Shown piece after piece: positions 13,618 through 24,445 of a stretch of DNA of 64,000 nt. The notes under the pieces were generated by a model. It saw only the letters and a program-made list of their open reading frames with translations, did no database searches and was not told the origin of the DNA. Location of the stretch: positions 1 to 64,000 of the forward strand of contig JAALGZ010000053.1 in the NCBI GenBank assembly GCA_015227615.1, given 5' to 3'. The DNA comes from Labyrinthula sp. Ha (lineage: Eukaryota; Sar; Bigyra; Labyrinthulida; Labyrinthulaceae). A program made the position numbers and the translations under genes. Each line of letters begins with the position of its first letter. The first letter of the stretch is position 1.

Positions 13618-13915
13618 GTCAGACACTAAGCAGTCGAGTGTACGACTCTCTGTTTACTGACTGTTTACACTTTACATAGTTATAATACAATATTACATTA
13701 CCGCACAATTGGTGCAACTTTACATAATACATCTTTACTAATACATAAGCACCGGAAACAACAGATCGTAAAACCTCAGTATCTCAACAAATACTAGGAG
13801 TTAGAAGACGTTACATATATCATTTAAAAGCTCTTTTCAAGTTCTTTCAGTTTATTTAACTTAATATACCCATCCTCGTATACATAAAGATGATACGGAC
13901 AATTACTTGTTCAAC
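13618..13915 (+). repeat. Dispersed repeat, copy A
   Basis: About 298 bp matching the reverse complement of 21175-21473 at roughly 85-90% by eye. The first ~50 bp, starting GTCAGACACTAAGCAGTCGA, are almost unchanged between the copies. Similarity ends sharply at both sides. I see no terminal inverted repeats, poly(A) tail, coding potential or polymerase III boxes, so the class is unknown. It may be a small non-autonomous element. Confidence 0.8.
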
Positions 13916-16900
13916 TTCTTGTAAGAAAAGAAAAACGAGCTTCAATTATGAGAGTATGGAAGTTCTATTTGCGGAATGCCTCGCCACTCAATTCCAAAAA
14001 CAAAATAAACTTTTTAGCCACACATACAGCAAAAAACGCAGAAGATATGAGTTTTTTCGTAAAAAGTATCCTTATACTTTTTCTAAATTAGGGGTTATCG
14101 TACAATATTATCTTATTTTACTAGTACTCTGTCAGGAGTATGACTCCAATAAATACACATTTCTATATAGGAATTTGTAATAAAGTGAGAGAAATTTGTA
14201 TAGTTGAGAAAAATTGAAACATCAAAATAATTTGTTTCAATTCTAAGTTACTGCAGGCATGTACTAGAGAAGTATATTCTGAAACTTTAATTCCTACAAT
14301 TGAGTAAAGCCCAGCTCTGGCTATTTGTATGCTACATTTGAAACTAAACTAATTAGACTCGAGTAAATATAGCTCTGGATAATAGGAAATTTCTTCTAAT
14401 TTTTTAAAACTAAGCTCAATAAAGACCCTTAGTTTTGACATTCTCAACTGACAACAATCTTTGAAAATATTTTTAATACTTGATATGGCCCATTCAAGAA
14501 CATTTGACATTTAGGAGCATCATTTTTTATGGTTCCTGAAATTTTAGAAATAGAATACAATACTAGCAAAGCCATGCAGTATATCTCTACACTCAAACTA
14601 AACTAACAAGTAACTAAATCAATCCGTTTTCTTGATTTGTCAGGTCCATTTTTGTTGTAGAAGAGTATTTCTCAAGCTAGTTCACGAATTTGGATTTAAG
14701 AAAAGAACAAGGTATCTAATATTAACTTTTCTTTAAAAAAGTACTCAACACTTTCTCAAAAACAAAATTAAAAGTTACATTCACCGTTGCTTACTTGCTG
14801 GGGTGCTGCCAAGTATAAAAATCTATTGGATTACAGCAAAACAGAGAGACTTAGTATTTTCAGATTTAAACCTATTGAACGTTTTAGTTTTGTGAGTTAA
14901 CTTTCAATATTTTAAACTTAAGCAGAATAGGACAGTTATTGTAATTGACTTATAAAATCATGTTTAGTAAATTCCTATAGTCTGCGAAGATTCAAACCAT
15001 TTATAGACTGTTTCTTCATAAGATTATATTTAAATTTATTTTCTATTGAAGATGAGCATACTCGGGGAAGATACTAGTCAATATTATCCTTTAGTTGAGT
15101 TTAAAGTACTATTACTTATGAAAACAACAAAAAAGCGTATTGATGGAAATTTTTATTCAATGTAGTGTACATGCTTGGTGGTTAAATTCTGTATGAGAAA
15201 TATATCTGGACAAGAACTAACAAATAATATATGCATTATTTTGAGTAACCAAATAATTTATACTTTCTGATATTTTATTTTTATATTTCTACTAGGAGAC
15301 CTTATCAATGTAATGAGATCTTAGTGTAGGTTTAAAGATAAATTCAGTTTGTATTTTGGATGATATAGCTATTGACTGAATTCATAAAAAAAACGACTCG
15401 ATACAGCTGTGTCAATGGTGCAACCACAAATACAACAAGCTAACATTTTTGAATAAACATATTAAACTTAATACGTGCGATATCTTTTGAGTTTTTAGAA
15501 GAACTTTAACCTATTTTTCATAGCTTTCTATTTGAAATTAAATAAATGCACCAGCATTTGGTAGTATTGGATGTGAAGCAAAAGGTGAATTATTTCAAAT
15601 CAGAAGTTTTCTTATATATTTGAGTTTATTTTCAGGATAATTTTATGGACTATGCCGAGTTTCTTATCAATTCAAAATCTCATTAAGAAAACACCTTTAA
15701 AGTTGAGTTGTTTACCAAAATACTGGTTCACATGAAAATGACAGACTAGAAATGTAACATCAAAGAGCTTATTATTACATATTTGAATGAGATCATTAGA
15801 TTTAATTTTGGACAAATGTCTTATAGGTAATAACAATGTTTTACGTGGAAATCAAACAAAATTACAACTTCAAGTTTGCATATATTTCTAAAATAAAAAT
15901 TCATAAATCTAAATACAAGAAGATTTATATAAAGGAATTGAAGTGTCATATTTTGTTAATAAAAATTCATAATTTTTAATTATTTTACATATAAAAGAAA
16001 GTACGTTAATGATTGAGAAGAACAAACTTTAGAGGGGTAAGTATTGATGCACATTTTTGCAAGATTTTGTATTTCAGAACTTACATGTTAATAACTTAAC
16101 TCAATGGAGAACCATTTTATGTTATATAACCTCTTAGAAACTAAGAATATATTTCAAATAGAAAATTTTAGTCTTATTGACGGAATATTTGGGTCAACAT
16201 AGAAATATCTTTCCTGGTCTAATTTAGTAAATTTCATCCAGATATGTGGTATTTCCTGCATTTTATGTTTTGATCTATGTAAAGCTGGTTTACTGGAAAC
16301 ATATATATTATTATAGCAAATGAGCTCTTAAATGGTTTGTTTCATATTTGTTGAATCGCGTTATATGCCTATTTTTATATATAGGTTTATCTTGTTTCAA
16401 TAATTTTTCAAGATCCTAATGATCTAGAAATATTAAATTCAAGTGGAGATGTTTTGGTTATTGAGCTTGAAAAATGGTAAAAGCCTTATCATGATCGTAT
16501 TATGATTAAGGAAACTTGCATATACCTCAAGTAGAGGGTTTAATTTAGTTTTACCTTTCATGCTATTGCAATATTGATTACTAGAATAAAAATTAAACTT
16601 TAATTTAAAAATATCACATCTACCATATTCGGCAAGTAATTAGCAGAAGAATATTTTGGTTCAATCTTAGTTTGATCTGAATTGGATAGAAACTTTTCAA
16701 TAGACATTGTTTTATCTGTGTAGAAGCATGAAGAAGGAGATTTAGCTACGGAAGACTATGGCCAAGTTTTTTATAAGAATAGAGGATAACCCCCCCTTTA
16801 CGTATGGGTTCCTAGTTTAAGCTTGTCGTTATTAAGTAAAGGGGTAACCTTCCCTTATGTCTAGATTTTGGTAGTCTCATTGTTATCAAAATAAATTAAA

Positions 16901-19417
16901 TATTTTTGTCACAAGAGTATATCAACTCGTGTCTACTCTTGCTACCCAACCTAAACTAAAAGAATCACATATAAATAAGGACCCCCCTAGATATTTGAAG
17001 CCAATCTTGTCAAAGTAGCATGGGAACCCATGGTTTTTTGATGGTATTTGACACCAATCAGAAACGGAGGTTACCGGTAATGTCAACGACTAGCGACATG
17101 ATCCAACAGTTTTCTTGGATTAAGATATAAAGAGTTTTGTAAGTTCTATGCACAAAAGTTAGGGTTTGTATGACAGCAACTCAATTCAGAAAGAAATGAA
17201 GAAATGTACTAAGAAGTATATTGGAAGGTATCTCTAAGTTACTTACGACATATTAATTCCTAAGTATCAAGCAAAGAATACAGGTGGTTTGAAAATGCTC
17301 CGTTATTATTCTAGATATAATTATAACTACTTAAAATTTCAAATTTTCCCCAAAATCAGAACCTTATAATAAGAACACAGCTTAAGAAATTAAAATCGGG
17401 GGAGGGGTGAAATGCGATATTCGTGCCATAGACAAAATATATAACCTGCCGGAAGTATTCATTATACTACAATAAAATTATTTTAAATAAAAATATTTAT
17501 AACAGCTCACACCCTATGAACGTAGCATGGCAAAGCCAAGCATTGATCCCCTGGTTAACTTGATAAGAATAAAGTTAACACAAAAAAAGAAATAAAAACG
17601 AATAAGAGTTTTAAATTTCACCAAGCACAGATAAAATTCAGATAAGGTAAAATAGTCAAGGGATCTCTTCTAAGAGAGAACACCAACACCTCATACTACA
17701 ATATCTAGTAGTTTATCGAATGGGTCCTACAAGAACAAGTCATATAAGCGACTCAAGCTATGGTCGAAAGTAAAACTCAGCTACAGCCAAGAACTATATA
17801 ATGACGAAGCAAAATATATGGGGTGCATTATGGGCATAGCAGGAGAAATATTTTACAAAGATATTAGCACCAGCGGCAGATAGAAATAGTTGAAAAAAGA
17901 TAGAAGTATCTGCTACAACATCGAAGCCAAATTTCGAGCTGGACAACAAATAGAAGAATATTGTCTATTGAGAATTATCCTTCTAAACAAGAAACAATTC
18001 GAGAATAAAGGAAGCCGCGAACATTTCAGCATCGTAAATTTCAATAGGGGTTAGGTTTATGTTAACCACGTCCTCAAAGCGAAGTTTTGTGTCAGCACAC
18101 TAAGCATTCCTAGAAACGCAACTCAATGCATCGTTATCTGACACCACATTTTTCTAAACAGAAAAATATATAGATTGCGACAAATCTAACTACCAATATT
18201 TTTTCGTAACTATAGTTGTCTTAAATTGTATCCAAACCCAATAAAAACTTTAAATTGTCTTTTATAGACATAGTTTCAGAACCATGCTCACAAACATGTG
18301 TAAATATACGGTTAGTAGCCATAAAATTACAATAGAATTTGTTATGATTAAAAAAATTCATATTAAATTTTCGCTACAATATAAAGCTATAGACTTTTCT
18401 TCGTTTATAAGGAAACATCTATGTAAGTACAAATCCTGTTTATTTAGATCGAGTTTACTCCCAAACGCCATCCTTAATACAATAACGTAAAACCTAAAAG
18501 GAAACCTAGAACATACCGTAAAAAGGTACAGACTTAATAAGCACATTCTAGAAATGATTGATCCGTGATAGATAAATGGGATTCCTACAAAAGATGACGT
18601 ATCAGTTCCTCGCACTGAAGAAAACCCTTCGCTTCATTTTTATATAATTAAGAAAAGTCTTCCTCCGTATATAGCATAAATTTGTAGCCATTTCCCCAAA
18701 TAAATATAAAACTGGTACTCAGTTAATAATAATATAATATAAAAATATAATACGCATATATAGTCATACTTAAAAAATACAGGGAGAGCAGATAAATCGT
18801 AGGGCGTTAATACCCAAATGTTATTCTTGAAACTGTTAATTAAATCACATCATTGTTCCATATCAAAGTCGATAACGTGCTAAGAAGAATGTATTCTGGG
18901 GTACTTATAAACCAAAACTAAAACAAAAAAGAATAAATATTCTGTGTTTTCAGACGAAAAGTCTAATCTCTTGGATGATCCTGGGAAGCTAAAAAGAGCT
19001 TGTAAACCGACTAGAATATATTTAAAAATCCCTGCCTAAGAATAAGCTTGATTAAGACAAGGGCTATGTAGAGAGAAGAGCTAGTGAGAATACAAAATAG
19101 GTTGAAAGACAGATATAGTAATAGTATCATAGAGAAAAATCCAAGAAAATCCTGACAAGGGGATAAGAGGCTTCAATGGAAATAGAATTTTCAAGCATAC
19201 TTGAATAACTTGTACTTTGTGGGAAATTGAGAAAGATCTGATGCGAGACGTTCATAAGTTCATATAGCATAGAGGTTCTAGACTAGTATACGGCAAAAAA
19301 TACAGTCCCAGATCAACTATTTGAAGAATAGAATATAAAGATAATCGTCTGTTTCAAATATCTTTAAGTTATCTTCCATAGTAAATAAGTAAATATAGCT
19401 GGCCCAATGAAAACAGA

Positions 19418-19858
19418 CTACATTACAATAATTTTAATCTTCAGACAAATCAAACTTTTAAGAATCAAGAAAACCTTTGTCTTAAGACAGAGAAACAGTC
19501 CTACAAGTACTCTAAGTATCCCCAAAATGCTATACGGAAGAAAAGTGTGCACTGGTATTGGTAGGATGGAAAAGAATCTACAAGTACTTTTTCGAAAATA
19601 AGAATAATTGTTCTTAACAAGTACAATACACCACTCTGCTATTAACAGATGAGTAAAGTAGATGATGGTGGCTCCAACTTGAATTCTCTCCAAAATTAAA
19701 AATCCAGAAACCTCTAGAAAAAATATTGGATATAGAAGTCGCAGTTGAATCATGAAGAAGTGCTTAATCTTGTCCCATCCCAATAGGAAACAATCGCACC
19801 GTTGACATCTAGTCTCCGTTAGAACTAGAGAAAAAAGTAGAGCGACGAGGATATACAT
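19418..19858 (-). CDS. Doubtful hydrophobic small ORF
   Basis: An open frame of about 146 codons from an ATG at 19858, with a signal-peptide-like start (MYILVALLFSLVLTETRC) and several hydrophobic stretches. No family is recognised, there is no conserved neighbour, and an open frame of this length is near the upper edge of what chance gives across 64 kb of AT-rich sequence. It is listed only because it is the longest unexplained non-repetitive frame outside recognised genes. Confidence 0.15.
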   Translation of the reverse strand: MYILVALLFSLVLTETRCQRCDCFLLGWDKIKHFFMIQLRLLYPIFFLEVSGFLILERIQVGATIIYFTHLLIAEWCIVLVKNNYSYFRKSTCRFFSILPIPVHTFLPYSILGILRVLVGLFLCLKTKVFLILKSLICLKIKIIVM

Positions 19859-21174
19859 ACAACCTATTTTCACCCACAGAATACCATTTCAAAAATACAT
19901 CTCCGAATAGAGCGAAATGACACAGCTTCTACCGTGAGTTAGTTGTACGATTTATCTGACCCATTTTCACACTTTCCCTAGGTGGCCAGTTGTATACAGT
20001 TCCACGTGACTCAAAGCCAATCTTTTTCCAACAATATATATATATACATTCTTTTAGTTACTCTCTAGTTACAGAGCTGACTACCCGCAACAGGATACAC
20101 TTACTTAGATAAATGAAGCCGTACATTAAGCCACCTGGAGTATCTATATCCGATCATCTTCGTATAACTCCGAACCGACAAGCACACATATACATTCAAC
20201 CTTTTATTGACCTGTTACGCAATCCTGTTGATCCAGAGCCAGAAACCAATAGATACGGAAAATAAATATTCAATTGTTGAAGCAAAAAAAGAACTCTAAA
20301 ATATTTCTTAATCCATCTCTGAATACCATCATATTGCATATAATGGTATTTGAAACCTTCCACTGCCGCTATCTAGTTATCATGAGATTCTTTCAACGTG
20401 TTACCTCATTTATGATCTTTCTTATTGTCCACATATCACAAAATTCATTCAAACACTTGGAAAATTGCAATTGGATCCTCAATTGAGGTAGTAGTATCCT
20501 TTAAGTACAAAATAGTACTGAAGTTGAATTAGAAGCGACTATAGATTATGAAAAATCTATTCTCTGGAACGTGTTTTAAGTTTTATAATGGTATCAGCCA
20601 GGTTAAGCCAACTATGCCACAATTAAGTGATACGAACCGTAAATCAGTATTGTATACTATGGCCGAATTGATTAATTTTGCAGTGAATATGAGCCTTGCA
20701 TATCCAGATGATTAATTAATTGGTGTATGGAATAGAATAGCAATATATTTAGGAAAATATAGAAAAATTATAAACCTTGGAAGTTACGTAGAAATGTCCT
20801 TATCATCAATCAAACATGCTACGCATGAAATTATACTTTGTTATTGGTCTTGAATTCCAAATTCTGTTGCCATAACTTGGTACTAAGGTTGTAATAATAA
20901 ATTTATATACTGAAGAAGTTTCGGAGCTTTTTCAGTGCTTTTAAACATTACTTTCAAGAAGAAAGCACATTGCCTTTATTAAATATTATGGTATTTTTTG
21001 CAAATATCAAGAGGATAAATATGCATTGTTCTTACCTTTAGTCCGTGGAATGCTCTTTGCTCCCGACAAATATGGGTAATAATATAAAAATCATTGTAGC
21101 GATTCCAAAGTATCTTCTGTAGATATTGTAGTAGATTTTGTGCTTGATTTAGCAGATTGTTGCTTAACATTGTG

Positions 21175-21473
21175 AGTTAAACAAGTAATTGTTCGTATCA
21201 TCTATATCTGTATCATGATACTTATATATATTTAGCAAATCTGAAACAACTTGAAAAGAGCTTTAAAATAATATAGTCAATATCTTCTAACACCTAGTAG
21301 TTATGGAGATAACAAGGTTTTACGATTTGTTGTTCCCGGTGCTTATGTATTAGTAAAGATGTACTATGTAAAGTTCCACCAATTGTGCGGTAATGTAACA
21401 CTGTGCTAAAACTATGTAAAGTCTAAACAGTCAGTAAACAGAGAGTCGTACACTCGACTGCTTAGTGTCTGAC
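21175..21473 (-). repeat. Dispersed repeat, copy B (inverted)
   Basis: Reverse-complement partner of 13618-13915, about 7.3 kb away. Differences are mainly single substitutions scattered over the interior; the border carrying CTTAGTGTCTGAC is best conserved. Confidence 0.8.
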
Positions 21474-22521
21474 AGTATAAAATAGGTTCTGAAATCCCAA
21501 AATTCATGTATAGTAACGTTATACTTGAAAAGTTGATTCTATGAAATATATGATGGTTTCTCTTGGTAAGACATAGAGTTATTGTGTGAGCAAACTGCAA
21601 TCTATTTTAACCGATCTTAGTAGGAACACTATATAATACATGGCATGATCTGGTATTTGCTACTGACTGAATAGGGCTCTACAGCAAGAAGAAACTAAGC
21701 GGGAAGATAGCTGCAATGACCCAAAAAACTGGCCTCAACCCCAAGAAGGGATGACTATGTAGAAATGACAAGTTATTATCCTTTATGGGAAATTCTAGTT
21801 TTTATGTGGAACAATCGAAGCCCCGAATCTAAAAGCCACCATGTCTTAGCTCTGTTGCATCCGGTGAATTCCAAGAGTGAGAGATTATGTTGAAAATGTA
21901 CCATAGGGGAATTTTCTCATTAGAGAAAAGTTTGACAACACACCAAGGGATGTCGTATGTTAAAATTAAAGCGAATGCAAGAGCATGACGCATTGTACTT
22001 ATCTGGTGTCTCCTGTTCACCAATCTAGATCTTATTAGTCACCCTGGCTCCGCCTCTGCTCTCAACATAGGCCTTAATAGAAAAATCTCGTTTTACGGCT
22101 CTCCTCCATAAGTATCTATTTAAGAACAATGAAAAGAAAATTTCAAAATTTCGGTAATGACAAGAATAGCAATTTGGATGTTTGTGTTTTCGTTTCAAGT
22201 GATAAACGGTGTTAAGATGATTTTGGCAAAGTTCTCAACATTTTCTCCACACTTCTAAAAAAGTCGTGTCGGTTTGATACAAGACTTCAGCCTATCGAAT
22301 ATATCATATCAACTTTCGACACTGTTCTGTTTAAGATTGGGTGAATAAAATTTGTTCCAATATATGGTGCTGGTAAAAAGAATATGACACAACAAAAATT
22401 GTGAAATACTCAGTCATGCTAGTAAACAAAACTTTTCTGTTGCCACGAAATAATTGATAATAGCACCTAAAATTTAGCAAAAACTTGTGCTCGTGTTTAT
22501 ATTTGTGCTTATGGTAAGGTG

Positions 22522-22531
22522 CAGGACACAG
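22522..22531. repeat. Target-site duplication, left copy
   Basis: The 10-bp word CAGGACACAG directly abuts the left terminal inverted repeat and recurs exactly at 26741-26750 outside the right end. A duplication of 8-11 bp is typical of Mutator-like elements. Confidence 0.9.
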
Positions 22532-22612
22532 AGAATAGGGTTTTTTGACTCCGGAGTCAAATACTCCAAATTTTCATTGGCCGAATTTTCAATTGCCCAA
22601 AATTTTTTTTCA
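22532..22612 (+). repeat. MULE left terminal inverted repeat
   Basis: Pairs with 26663-26740. The best-conserved part is 22538-22567, about 30 bp with one mismatch to the other end. It contains the perfect 14-bp palindrome TGACTCCGGAGTCA. Further in, the repeats share CATTGG and CCCAAAATTTTTTT with small gaps. Confidence 0.9.
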
Positions 22613-22930
22613 AAAAAAACAAACCAACAAAATAAAGATTGAAAATATGAAATCACGAGATCATGATAGTAAAAGACATCAAAGAACAAGATTAAGAACA
22701 AGAAAAGAGGATATTTTCAAAGATGGAACACGATTGATAAAGAATAAACCAAATTTTGGAAAAAATCAACAATTATTTACAAGAAATGAAGAAAAGCTTA
22801 CAAGAGGTATATAAATTCAAAAAGATGGAGTGCAGGAAGTGAGGTAGTAAGGGACAAAGGTATATTCTTTTGTTAATACATAGGTGCTGAAAGGGGGAAG
22901 AATTATTTTAACACCAGCAACTAATCAGGG
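22613..22930. other. MULE left internal segment
   Basis: About 320 bp of A-rich sequence between the left terminal repeat and the minisatellite. One plus-strand frame from the terminal repeat to 22814 is open and very basic, but it has no ATG near its beginning and matches nothing I know. Confidence 0.4.
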
Positions 22931-22934
22931 ACCA

Positions 22935-24400
22935 AGATTTTATATTTAAAAACAAAATTTTAAAGATTTTATATTCAAAAGGAAAATGTTCAAGATGTTA
23001 TATTTAAAAGAAAAAATGTTCAAGATGTTATATTTGAAACAAAAAAGCTTCAAGATTTTATATTTAAAACAAAAAAGGTTCAGGATTTCTTATTTTAAAA
23101 GAAAATGTTCAAGATTTTATATTTCAAAAAAAAGGGAGAGGGGTTTGGGTTCAAGGATTTATATTTCAAAAAAAAGTTCAAGGATTTATATTTCAAAAAA
23201 AAGGCAGAGGGGTTTGGGTTCAAGGATTTATATTTCAAAAAAAAGTTCAAGGATTTATATTTCAAAAAAAGGGAGAGGGGTTTGGGTTCAGGGATTTATA
23301 TTTCAAAAAAAAGTTCAAGGATTTATATTTCAAAAAAAAGTTCAAGGATTTATATTTCAAAAAAAGGGAGAGGGGTTTGGGTTCAGGGATTTATATTTCA
23401 AAAAAAAGTTCAAGGATTTATATTTCAAAAAAAAGTTCAAGGATTTATATTTCAAAAAAAGGGAGAGGGGTTTGGGTTCAGGGATTTATATTTCAAAAAA
23501 AAGTTCAAGGATTTATATTTCAAAAAAAAGGAGAGGGGTTTGGGTTCAAGGTTTTGCATTTCAAAAAAAAGTTCAAGGATTTATATTTCAAAAAAAGGGA
23601 GAGGGGTTTGGGTTCAAGGTTTTGCATTTCAAAAAAAAGTTCAAGGATTTATATTTCAAAAAAAGGGAGAGGGGTTTGGGTTCAAGGTTTTGCATTTCAA
23701 AAAAAAGTTCAAGGATTTATATTTCAAAAAAAGGGACAGGGGTTTGGGTTCAGGGATTTATATTTCAAAAAAAGGGAGAGGGGTTTGGGTTCAAGGTTTT
23801 GCATTTCAAAAAAAAGTTCAAGGATTTATATTTCAAAAAAAGGGAGAGGGGTTTGGGTTCAGGGATTTATATTTCAAAAAAAAGTTCAAGGATTTATATT
23901 TCAAAAAAAAGTTCAAGGATTTATATTTCAAAAAAAGGGAGAGGGGTTTGGGTTCAGGGATTTATATTTCAAAAAAAAGTTCAAGGATTTATATTTCAAA
24001 AAAAAGGAGAGGGGTTTGGGTTCAAGGTTTTGCATTTCAAAAAAAAGTTCAAGGATTTATATTTCAAAAAAAGGGAGAGGGGTTTGGGTTCAAGGTTTTG
24101 CATTTCAAAAAAAAGTTCAAGGATTTATATTTCAAAAAAAGGGAGAGGGGTTTGGGTTCAAGGTTTTGCATTTCAAAAAAAAGTTCAAGGATTTATATTT
24201 CAAAAAAAGGGACAGGGGTTTGGGTTCAGGGATTTATATTTCAAAAAAAGGGAGAGGGGTTTGGGTTCAAGGTTTTGCATTTCAAAAAAAAGTTCAAGGA
24301 TTTATATTTCAAAAAAAGGGAGAGGGGTTTGGGTTCAGGGATTTATATTTTCAAGAATAAAGTTCAAGAGTTCAAGTTCAAGTTCAACGATTTATATTCA
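22935..24400 (+). repeat. Compound G-rich minisatellite with higher-order repeat
   Basis: The left edge (about 22935-23133) consists of degenerate units of roughly 30 bp (TTCAAGATTTTATATTTAAA-like). From 23134 the array is regular and built from two units. A is 27 bp (GTTCAAGGATTTATATTTC plus eight A). B is 41 bp, the same core preceded by GGGAGAGGGGTTTGGG. I count 18 B units. Variants of B end in CAAGGATTTATA, CAGGGATTTATA or CAAGGTTTTGCA. All three plus-strand frames are open only because the repeat has no stop codon. B is not a multiple of three, so the frame rotates from unit to unit, which argues against a protein. Confidence 0.95.
23366..24317 (+). repeat. Two tandem copies of a 476-bp higher-order repeat
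   Basis: Copy 1 is 23366-23841 and copy 2 is 23842-24317. Each contains seven B units and seven A units in the same order of variants, including one B unit with GACAGGGG and no following A unit. 7 x 41 + 7 x 27 gives exactly 476. A third copy begins at 24318 and breaks off after one B unit. Confidence 0.93.
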
Positions 24401-24445
24401 AAAACAATAAACTGAAGTCCTAGGGCAAGTTCAAGGATACTTTTC

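Larger units (their letters stand above)
13281..22521. other. Gene-poor stretch
   Basis: About 9.2 kb without a convincing gene. The longest open frame is about 150 codons on the minus strand (19418-19873), hydrophobic and without recognisable motifs. The only structure I can support is a pair of ~298-bp dispersed repeat copies in opposite orientation (13618-13915 and 21175-21473), plus short palindromes such as CATGGGAACCCATG near 17018. Confidence 0.5.

Noticed and set aside
13890-14180. 96-codon plus-strand frame beginning at the end of repeat copy A
   Set aside because: Starts inside a repeat, has no recognisable domain, and its length is within chance.
16785-16855. C-run and G-run pair (AACCCCCCCTTTA ... 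TAAAGGGGTAACC)
   Set aside because: Imperfect short inverted repeat with no flanking duplication or second copy, so not an element.
22545-22814. Basic 89-codon frame starting in the MULE left end
   Set aside because: It has no early ATG and no similarity to known MULE accessory proteins. It is probably an effect of A-rich sequence.
23134-24358. Regularly repeated units that could suggest a CRISPR array
   Set aside because: Units are adjacent, with no unique spacers, in a eukaryotic transposon.
22986-24410. Long overlapping open frames (up to 474 codons) in all three plus-strand frames, encoding FKDLYFKK-like repeats
   Set aside because: The minisatellite simply lacks stop codons. The 41-bp unit shifts the frame at each copy, so no frame is maintained and no protein is implied.
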